Assembly (NCBI GenBank): GCA_031403315.1
Contig: JANNTD010000234.1
Coordinates: forward strand, 1-7,166
Origin: DASYDU01 sp031403315
GTDB taxonomy: Bacteria; Planctomycetota; Planctomycetia; Pirellulales; Lacipirellulaceae
Reading direction: 5' to 3'
Length of the DNA stretch: 7,166 nucleotides
The translations under genes and the position numbers were made by a program. Position 1 is the stretch's first letter, and every line of letters starts with the position of its first letter. Below the pieces are notes generated by a model, which made no database searches, was not told the origin of the DNA, and worked only from the letters and a program-made list of their open reading frames with translations. Shown here piece after piece: positions 1-5,426 of the stretch.

Positions 1-1
1 G

Positions 2-1504
2 CGTGAAATCGAGGCGGCGGGAACGACACTCACGATTTTCGACGTCCCCGCCAAGAACGCCAACGACGATCCGCTGCAGACTGTCTATTTCATTCGCGAC
101 AAAGTGCTGGTGGGCGTCAACGGCCGCGACCAGGCCGAGGCGATGCTCAAGCGATTCAGCGGCACGCCCCAAGACAATCTGCATTCGCTCGCCGCTTACA
201 GCGCGACGATGGCCAAGTTGCAAAAAGATTCGCGTGATCTCCAGCCGGAGGTCCGCTGGTTTGCTGAGCCGTTCGGCCTGACCTACGCCGTGCGGACACT
301 CGACCAGGGCGCCCGCCTCCGCGAGGACAAAGACCTGGCAAAAATTCTCGAGGAACAGGGCTTCGACGCGATCCAGGGTGTCGGCGGTTATGCCAACATG
401 CTCACATCCGGTGGCTCGGAAGTTGTCTACCGCCTGGCGGTCTACGCTCCGCCCGTCAAAGGCAAGGAGTCCGATCCGCTGCGCTGGAATCTGGCAATGC
501 AAATGTTGCAGTTGCCGAACACTGCGGCGCTCGCACCGCCGTCCTGGGCGCCGCGGATGTGCGCCCGCTACGCCACCTACAACGTCGACATGCTCAACGC
601 GTTTGACCACTTCGGCACGCTGTTCGACGCCATCGAAGGTCACAAAGACGCATTCAAGACCTCGATGGAAGGAATCGAGCAGGACGCGTATGGTCCGCAG
701 GTCAATGTCCGCGACGAGCTGGTAGCCCACTTGGGCAACCGCATCACGCTCGTCACCGACTACTCGATGCCGATCTCGATCAACAGCGAGCGTTCTCTGA
801 TTGCGATCGAAGCCAAGGACGAAAAGAAGTTGGCTGAGACGATCGGCCGCATCATGGAGAAAGAGCCCGACGTCGAACGCCGCGAGTTCGGCAACTTTGT
901 AATCTGGGAGCGGGTGCCCGAGGACGTTACCATCCACGAACTCGACATCGATGCACCGGGCCTAAGCCCGTTGTCGATCGAAGATCCGGCACCAGTCGCC
1001 GACGACGACCAGGAGAAGGGACGCGTCCTGCCGAACTCGGCGGTTTGTGTCGCATTCGGCCAATTGCTGCTGGCGTCCGACATGAAGTATCTCGAGCACC
1101 TGCTAGGCGGCTTCGGCCAGCGCGAGCTACTCACTTCGAGCGGCGACTACCAGCTTGTTTCCGCCCGCATGGACCAGCTCGCTTCCGGCGATCGCAGCGG
1201 CTGGTCGTTCGTTCGCACCGACGAAGCCTTCCGCCCGACCTACGAGCTGATCCGCCAGGGCCGCATGCCGGAGTCGGAAACGATGTTCGGCAAATTCCTC
1301 AATCGGATGCTCACGACCGAGGTGGAGAAGGAAGAGGGCGTCTTGCGCAAGCAGCGGCTCGACGGCAGCGACCTGCCCAATTTCGAGGCCGTTCGCCGCT
1401 ATTTCGGCCCCGCCGGCCGTGTACTCCGCAGCGACCAAGACGGCTGGCTGCTCACCGGCACGGTGCTGCACAAAGAAGGCCCGGCCCGCGTCGCCGAACG
1501 CTAG
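2..1504 (+). CDS. Large planctomycete-type hypothetical protein, DUF3352-like, C-terminal part
   Basis: The reading frame is open from the first bases of the window to TAG at 1502-1504, so this is the last 500 residues of a longer protein whose start lies upstream. The GTG at 104 lies inside the continuing frame and is probably not the real start. The visible part is mixed alpha/beta with no membrane segment and no recognisable catalytic motif. A stretch around visible residues 233-305 (NVRDELVAHLGNR, then SERSLIAIEAKD and EFGNFVIWE) resembles the layout of DUF3352-type proteins: a 'LGxr' segment, a strand, then a paired helix and strand. An acidic, proline-rich linker follows at about visible residues 314-340. 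The C-terminal segment FGPAGRVLRSDQDGWLLTG has the 'display a score, then test' style of repeated hypothetical proteins in planctomycetes. Family assignment is from memory of such proteins and is tentative; being a real gene is near certain from length and codon pattern. Confidence 0.85.
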   Translation, partial: REIEAAGTTLTIFDVPAKNANDDPLQTVYFIRDKVLVGVNGRDQAEAMLKRFSGTPQDNLHSLAAYSATMAKLQKDSRDLQPEVRWFAEPFGLTYAVRTLDQGARLREDKDLAKILEEQGFDAIQGVGGYANMLTSGGSEVVYRLAVYAPPVKGKESDPLRWNLAMQMLQLPNTAALAPPSWAPRMCARYATYNVDMLNAFDHFGTLFDAIEGHKDAFKTSMEGIEQDAYGPQVNVRDELVAHLGNRITLVTDYSMPISINSERSLIAIEAKDEKKLAETIGRIMEKEPDVERREFGNFVIWERVPEDVTIHELDIDAPGLSPLSIEDPAPVADDDQEKGRVLPNSAVCVAFGQLLLASDMKYLEHLLGGFGQRELLTSSGDYQLVSARMDQLASGDRSGWSFVRTDEAFRPTYELIRQGRMPESETMFGKFLNRMLTTEVEKEEGVLRKQRLDGSDLPNFEAVRRYFGPAGRVLRSDQDGWLLTGTVLHKEGPARVAER

Positions 1505-1506
1505 GC

Positions 1507-1561
1507 ACTAACGACGGAATTGGCACGTCGGCAGTTGCGACGAACTCCCGCTGTCGTTAGT
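1507..1561. repeat. Nested inverted repeat before the MFS gene (possible leader hairpin or operator)
   Basis: ACTAACGAC at 1507-1515 is matched perfectly by GTCGTTAGT at 1553-1561. Inside it, CGTCG at 1526-1530 pairs with CGACG at 1538-1542 around a 7-base loop. The outer arm ends three bases before the ATG at 1565. No T-run follows that would mark a standard intrinsic terminator. The structure occupies most of the gap between the two plus-strand genes. It could be a leader hairpin that masks the transporter start, a transcription-control site, or chance. A 9-base match with this spacing is expected about once somewhere in a window of this size, so only its position makes it notable. Confidence 0.35.
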
Positions 1562-1564
1562 TTG

Positions 1565-2935
1565 ATGCTCATGCAGCAGGGCGACTTGCGATTCCGGTCG
1601 GGCGCGGCGACGACGCGAGTTCGTTTCGCCGTGATGGCGTTTCTCTGCGGGCTGTCGTTTCTCACGTACTTCGACCGCCAGTGTATCGTTCGCGCTCAAG
1701 AGAGCATTCAGCAGTCGCTGACGATCAGCGACGAGCAGATGGGGTTGGTCTTTGGCGCATTCTGGCTGGCCTACGCCCTATTTGAGATTCCCGGCGGATG
1801 GCTTGGCGATCGCGTGGGAGCACGGTTCACGCTGACGCGGATCGTGCTCGCCTGGTCGGTGTTCACCGCGCTGACGGGTGCGGCGACGGGATTCTATTCG
1901 CTGCTGGTATATCGCTTTCTGTTCGGCGTGGGCGAGGCCGGCGCCTACCCGAACATGGCGCACGTCCAATCGCGCTGGCTGCCGCAGATCGAGCGCGCCC
2001 GCGCGGGCGGAGCACTCTGGCTCGCCGCGCGGTGGGGGGCCGCATTTGCTCCGTTGTTGTTCGGCACACTGACTCGTGGGATCGACTCGTTGCAAGCAGC
2101 GGCTGGCGGATCGACTTTGTTGGAATGGATCGCGGTGCTCCCAAGCTGGCGAATTGGTTTCTTTGTGTCGGGTGCGCTCGGATTGCTGTGGTGCCTCGCT
2201 TTCTACCCTTGGTTTCGCGACGATCCGGCGGAGAAAAGGTCCGTGAGTCCGACCGAGTTGCAGCACATTGAAACGGGCCGCGGCCAGATCAAGACCGACC
2301 AGCGTGTCGACGCCCGTGTCTGGCGGTGTCTATTCACTTCGCCTGGGTTGTGGGCGATGGCGCTGTACTACATCTGCGGCAATTTCGGTTGGTCGTTCTT
2401 CGTGAGTTGGATGCCGCGCTACATGAAGCAGGTGCATGGCGTGGAGTTCGCCCAGTCGGAGTGGTCGTCGGCCTGGCCGCTCGTTTGTGGCGGAATTGCC
2501 TGTTTGGTGGGCGGCGTCCTCAGCGACGCACTGGTCCAACGAACGGGCTGGCGGCGACTGGGTCGAGCAGTCTTTCCGATCGCAGGATGCTTCGTCGCCG
2601 CCGCGGCAATGTTGGCGATTCCCCACGTCAAATCGCAGCGCGACGCGACGATCCTGATGTGCCTGGCGGCAGCCGCGTACGATTTCGGCCAGGCGGCCAA
2701 CTGGGCGGCGATCGTCGACATGGGCGGCCGCTACGCCGGCATCGCGCTGGGGTTTGTCAATATGGTCGGCAATCTCGGCAACTCGGCCCAGCCCTACATC
2801 GGCGCGCGAATCTTCAACACATTCAGCTGGAACACGTTGTTTGGCGTCTACGCCGTGGGATTCCTACTAGCGATGGTAATGTGGACGATCATCAACCCCA
2901 ATCGCCGTTTCTACGACGAGCGCGGCGCCGAATAG
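1565..2935 (+). CDS. MFS transporter, anion:cation symporter (ACS/hexuronate-type) family
   Basis: Predicted inner-membrane permease of 456 residues, the usual MFS length, with twelve hydrophobic segments. TM1 carries YFDRQ (residues 35-39), close to the ACS-family Y(I/F)DRQ signature. The TM2-TM3 loop has motif A, GWLGDRVGARFTLTR (78-92). TM4 carries FGVGEAGAYPN (120-130), a strong ACS mark, followed by RWLP..ERARAGG (138-149). A second motif A-like loop, VGGVLSDALVQRTGWRR, lies at 315-331 after TM8. The TM5-TM6 periplasmic loop (about 169-195) looks longer than in typical relatives. Known ACS members import hexuronates, galactonate, glucarate, phthalate and similar organic anions with protons; the substrate here is unknown. 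ATG at 1565 was chosen over TTG at 1520, since the TTG lies within the inverted repeat and the first 15 residues it adds are basic and non-conserved in look; ATG at 1571 is also possible. No clear Shine-Dalgarno precedes it. It converges on the creatininase operon with a 14-base gap, suggesting a shared substrate. Confidence 0.9.
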   Translation: MLMQQGDLRFRSGAATTRVRFAVMAFLCGLSFLTYFDRQCIVRAQESIQQSLTISDEQMGLVFGAFWLAYALFEIPGGWLGDRVGARFTLTRIVLAWSVFTALTGAATGFYSLLVYRFLFGVGEAGAYPNMAHVQSRWLPQIERARAGGALWLAARWGAAFAPLLFGTLTRGIDSLQAAAGGSTLLEWIAVLPSWRIGFFVSGALGLLWCLAFYPWFRDDPAEKRSVSPTELQHIETGRGQIKTDQRVDARVWRCLFTSPGLWAMALYYICGNFGWSFFVSWMPRYMKQVHGVEFAQSEWSSAWPLVCGGIACLVGGVLSDALVQRTGWRRLGRAVFPIAGCFVAAAAMLAIPHVKSQRDATILMCLAAAAYDFGQAANWAAIVDMGGRYAGIALGFVNMVGNLGNSAQPYIGARIFNTFSWNTLFGVYAVGFLLAMVMWTIINPNRRFYDERGAE

Positions 2936-2949
2936 CTGCCGACGCCGGC

Positions 2950-3708
2950 TCACCGCGGTTTGGCCAGGTCGGTCAGGATCACGCAGAGCGCGTCGCAAAC
3001 CAGGTTGGCAATTTGTCGTCCTTTCGCCGCGCTTGCCTGGGCTGGCTCGCCATAGGCACCGTGCGGCGTCATGTCTTTCATCGTGCGGAATAGTGCGGCC
3101 CGCGGCGAACGGAGCAGATCGCCTTCCGCCCAGTCGAACGTCGGCACGTTGCCGCGCGGCTCGACCGCGTTCATCGCCACCAGTTCCGGCGCGATCAGCA
3201 GCATCAGAGAAGTCTCGAATTCGCAGGCATGTCCCACGCCGCCGGCGCCCGTTTCGTTCAAGGCTAGCAAGGCGTCGAGGGCCACACGCCACCAGGTTGC
3301 CACGACGATCTGCGAATCGCGATGCTCGGTGCCAAACTGCTCCAGCAGCACTTGGCCGACGCCTTGATTTCCGCCGTGGGCATTGAGGACCAGGAAATTG
3401 TGAAAACCATGCCGCCATGCGGAATGCAGGTATTCTTGGGCGACGGCGAGAAACGTCGCTTGTCGCAGCGTGAGGCTGCCGGGGAATTCCATGTGATGAT
3501 CCGAGCAGCCGACCGGCACACTGGGCAGCACGAGCACCTGCGGCCCTAACCGCGCATTGAGCTCGGCCGCGAAGAATTCGACGATCATGCGGTCAGTCGC
3601 CAGCGGCAGATGGGTTCCGTGCTGTTCGACCGCCGCCACCGGCAATAGCACCGGCGTCGCGCGGCCGATGTTTTCGAAGTCCGGGCTCTTGAGTTCTTGC
3701 CAAATCAT
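2950..3708 (-). CDS. Creatininase-family amidohydrolase
   Basis: Predicted cytoplasmic metal-dependent hydrolase of 252 residues, the full length for the family. Metal-site motifs are intact: E28-Q-H30-G-T-H33-L-P followed by D39, then NAHGGN at 109-114 with H111, then H160-A-C-E163-F-E165-T-S. The later segment HGAYGEPAQASAAKG (216-230) matches the family's HGAxG(D/E)PxxAxxxKG pattern. Family members include creatininase, the mycofactocin protein MftE, formamide hydrolases of flavin and deazaflavin synthesis, and IolN, which hydrolyses a diketo-inositol in Thermotoga. The family name therefore does not fix the substrate, and no creatinase or sarcosine oxidase gene is nearby. ATG at 3706-3708 is preferred: it overlaps the RidA stop codon as ATGA and gives the typical short start M-I-W-Q-E-L. 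A GTG at 3726 would add six residues. No good Shine-Dalgarno precedes the ATG, consistent with translation coupled to the upstream gene. It is the last gene of the operon. Confidence 0.93.
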   Translation of the reverse strand: MIWQELKSPDFENIGRATPVLLPVAAVEQHGTHLPLATDRMIVEFFAAELNARLGPQVLVLPSVPVGCSDHHMEFPGSLTLRQATFLAVAQEYLHSAWRHGFHNFLVLNAHGGNQGVGQVLLEQFGTEHRDSQIVVATWWRVALDALLALNETGAGGVGHACEFETSLMLLIAPELVAMNAVEPRGNVPTFDWAEGDLLRSPRAALFRTMKDMTPHGAYGEPAQASAAKGRQIANLVCDALCVILTDLAKPR

Positions 3709-4127
3709 GATCGTTTTGCCGCCCACATTTCGATTTCAATGAGCAACCCCGGCAACAACTTCGCGCCGATCGTGGTTCGCACAGGCCGCGGCTCCGGGAT
3801 GCTTTCGACGTAGGCGGCATTGAAGCGGTCCCAATCACTTAGATCTGACATGAAGGCGTTGACTTTGAAGACGTCGGCAAGCGTGCAACCGGCGGTTTCG
3901 AGTTGGCGGCGGCAGTTGGCAAGCGTGTACTGCGTCTGCTGTTCGATCGTGTCGCCGACAATGCTGCCCTCTGGATCGAGCGCGACCTGGCCCGAGATGA
4001 CGACCAGGTGCCTGGCGTCGACTTCGAGCACCGGCGAATAGGGTCCGGCTGTAGCGTGCTGCGTCGCGCCGGCGGGCAGCCGCTTGACCGGCTTCGACTC
4101 ATGGCCTGCCGTTGGCGATTCGGTCAT
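3705..4127 (-). CDS. RidA/YjgF/YER057c/UK114 family protein
   Basis: A 140-residue member of the Rid family; the E. coli RidA protein is 128 residues, and the difference is mainly a polar N-terminal extension of about 12. RidA hydrolyses reactive enamine/imine intermediates, such as those released by PLP dehydratases, to keto acids and ammonia, acting as a trimer in the cytoplasm. The sequence has GPYSP (28-32), SGQVALDPEG (45-54), a central LANCRRQLETAG helix (69-80), and the signature PVRTTIGAKLLP ending in IEIE (115-133). R117 aligns with the catalytic Arg105 of E. coli RidA and E131 with Glu120; the Cys107 position is Thr119. The retained arginine argues for a deaminase-competent subgroup rather than the Arg-less Rid groups. 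It begins with ATG overlapping the stop of the upstream enzyme (ATGA at 4124-4127) and ends overlapping the creatininase start. A GGGAG lies eight bases before the ATG. Its position between two catabolic enzymes suggests it handles a pathway intermediate. Confidence 0.93.
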   Translation of the reverse strand: MTESPTAGHESKPVKRLPAGATQHATAGPYSPVLEVDARHLVVISGQVALDPEGSIVGDTIEQQTQYTLANCRRQLETAGCTLADVFKVNAFMSDLSDWDRFNAAYVESIPEPRPVRTTIGAKLLPGLLIEIEMWAAKRS

Positions 4128-5260
4128 ACGCTATACTCCCGCAGCTCGGTCTGGTAGTGGCGGACGGCGTCGCGGTCGAGCGCGACACCCAAACCCGGAC
4201 CGCTCGGCAGCATGGCAAAGGGTGGCTGCAAATCGAGCGGCATGGTGAGCAGATCGTGCTCCCGTATCAGCCGTCCAAAGATATCGGACGGCCAAACGCA
4301 ACTGGGGGCCGCGGCACATTGGTGCAAATACATCGCCTCGAGAATCCCCAGATCGATCTCCGAGCCGTGCCAGCACGGCAGCCCAGCCGCCGTGGCGATC
4401 CGGTCGAGCTGCTGGAAACCCACGAGCCCGCCGTTGAAATTGAAGCCGTCGACCGCCGAAAGCTCGAGCGCCCGAATCGCGTCGTGTACTCGCTGGCCAT
4501 GATAGATGTACGGCAGTGAGACGTGAAGCACGATGCGAATCGGGGAGAGCGTCTTGAGCTTGGCGTATTCAGGCAGCATCCAGCGTGGAATCGGATCCTC
4601 CAGGCACATCACGTTCCCCACGTGCCGCAAGACATCGATCCGCTGCCGCGCCTCGGCCGGCCGCTCCCAACGCTCGTTCGGATCGAGAATCACTTGCATC
4701 GACGGCGCCGTCTCGGCGATCGCGCGGCACCAGCCGACAACATCGTCTTCCAGCGAGCATTTGAACTTGATGCAATCGTAGCCGGCTTCGGCAAAGCGGG
4801 CGGCCAGGGGGCCGATCTCCGCGAGCGTGCGGTGGCCGGACCAAGCGCCGACACGCACTCGCGGCTGCACCTGGCCGCCCAACAGATCGACCAGCGGCAG
4901 ATTGTGCAGTTTGGCAAAGGCGTCCCAAATCGCGCACTCGAAGCCGTCATATTCGCGGCAGTGGGCGATCGGCAGTTGCTGGCGCGAGAGCTCCTCGAGC
5001 CGCGTCCCAACGAGTCGCTTGGCAATGCTCTCGACGACGCGCCCGTCGTGGTCGCGGTACAGCTCTCCCAAGCCGATTGTGCCGTCATCGAGATAGACTT
5101 CGAGCAGGCACTTCGGCAGCGCGTCGAATTGAACGCTCCACGACGCCTGCCCCGCCACAGGCAGTTTGTGGAGCGGCTGGTCGATGCCCGGGCTATTGAT
5201 CGTCCCCGGCCGGGCCGGCACCACGACTTCCGTGGCCACGATTCGAACGATCCGCGGCAT
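4124..5260 (-). CDS. Enolase-superfamily enzyme, mandelate racemase/muconate lactonizing type
   Basis: A 378-residue protein, full length for the mandelate racemase (MR)/MLE group. These enzymes abstract the proton next to a carboxylate, using Mg2+, in racemisation, dehydration or cycloisomerisation. The N-terminal capping domain (about 1-125) shows DGTIGLGE (59-66) and AIWDAFAKLHNLPLVDLLGG (110-129). The barrel carries the general-base motif K165-F-K167, metal ligands D193-x-N195 and E221 in CLEDP, D271 in VDGFNFNGG, and H298 in CWHGSEID. This is the Lys plus Asp/His arrangement of mandelate racemase rather than the two-lysine set of MLE and dipeptide epimerases, since the sixth-strand lysine is absent. 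The expected third metal ligand (Glu247 in MR) falls on VLHVSLP, where V247 replaces Glu next to H246; this is unusual. It is the first gene of a three-gene operon with RidA and creatininase-family proteins. The start ATG at 5258-5260 has only a weak GAG-AGG-like site before it. Substrate and exact reaction are unknown; sugar-acid dehydratase-like chemistry is a guess. Confidence 0.9.
   Translation of the reverse strand: MPRIVRIVATEVVVPARPGTINSPGIDQPLHKLPVAGQASWSVQFDALPKCLLEVYLDDGTIGLGELYRDHDGRVVESIAKRLVGTRLEELSRQQLPIAHCREYDGFECAIWDAFAKLHNLPLVDLLGGQVQPRVRVGAWSGHRTLAEIGPLAARFAEAGYDCIKFKCSLEDDVVGWCRAIAETAPSMQVILDPNERWERPAEARQRIDVLRHVGNVMCLEDPIPRWMLPEYAKLKTLSPIRIVLHVSLPYIYHGQRVHDAIRALELSAVDGFNFNGGLVGFQQLDRIATAAGLPCWHGSEIDLGILEAMYLHQCAAAPSCVWPSDIFGRLIREHDLLTMPLDLQPPFAMLPSGPGLGVALDRDAVRHYQTELREYSV
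4136..4140 (-). promoter_or_regulatory. Shine-Dalgarno site for the RidA gene
   Basis: Read on the minus strand, GGGAG lies eight bases before the RidA ATG, inside the end of the upstream enolase-superfamily gene. It supports the ATG at 4127 and independent ribosome entry at this overlap, in contrast to the creatininase start, which has no comparable site. Confidence 0.5.
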
Positions 5261-5280
5261 AGCCTGCTCAATTGGCGCTA

Positions 5281-5286
5281 AGTATA
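5281..5286 (-). promoter_or_regulatory. Candidate -10 box for the three-gene operon
   Basis: TATACT on the minus strand, 20 bases before the ATG of the enolase-superfamily gene. It matches five of six bases of TATAAT. There is no convincing -35 element, so the call is weak and would fit only a regulator-dependent or alternative-sigma promoter. Confidence 0.25.
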
Positions 5287-5417
5287 AGATTCCCCAGCCT
5301 TGATTCTAGACCATCGAACCTGGAAATTAAACGGTTCAAAAAACTCGGCCGATACCTGTCGCGGACACAAAAGCCTGCGATTTGCCTTGGGCGGCCCCAT
5401 GCGACTCCAACTAAGAT

Positions 5418-5421
5418 GGAG
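5418..5421 (+). promoter_or_regulatory. Shine-Dalgarno site for the acyltransferase gene
   Basis: GGAG, five bases before the ATG at 5427. It decides the start: it is well placed for this ATG, and the protein then begins with a short lead into a typical condensation-domain first strand and helix. Confidence 0.55.
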
Positions 5422-5426
5422 ATGTC

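Larger units (their letters stand above)
5261..5426. promoter_or_regulatory. Divergent intergenic region between the operon and the acyltransferase gene
   Basis: This 166-base gap must hold the promoters for both directions. Its middle (about 5322-5346) is A-rich compared with the surrounding genes, as expected of a promoter region. On the minus strand a TATACT at 5281-5286 resembles a -10 box and would place the transcript start about 14 bases before the operon ATG, but no good -35 box is found 16-18 bases upstream of it. On the plus strand TTGATT at 5300-5305 could be a -35 element, with only a poor -10 match (AAATTA at 5324-5329). No strong palindromic operator, riboswitch or terminator was seen; GAACC (5316-5320) and GGTTC (5333-5337) form only a weak 5-base inverted repeat. 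Confidence 0.45.

Noticed and set aside
2938..2949. GCCG-ACGC-CGGC hairpin between the convergent stop codons as a bidirectional terminator
   Set aside because: The stem is only four bases with no T-run on either side; it is too weak to call.
2326..3093. 255-codon plus-strand ORF overlapping the MFS and creatininase genes
   Set aside because: It crosses the convergent ends of two recognisable genes in other frames and has an Arg-rich product without motifs.
3709..3726. GTG at 3726 as the start of the creatininase gene
   Set aside because: It adds six residues without family resemblance, while ATG at 3708 gives the exact ATGA overlap and the usual N-terminus.
4124..5260. Reading the enolase-superfamily enzyme as a dipeptide epimerase or muconate cycloisomerase
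   Set aside because: Those enzymes need a lysine on the sixth strand, which is Asn here, and the MR-type Asp/His pair is present instead.
4523..5281. 252-codon plus-strand ORF opposite the enolase-superfamily gene
   Set aside because: Antisense shadow of a well-supported gene; Arg/His-rich translation without motifs.
5314..5346. GGTTCAAA stretch resembling a tRNA T-arm
   Set aside because: The flanking bases do not form a five-base T stem, and no acceptor, D or anticodon arms can be folded around it.
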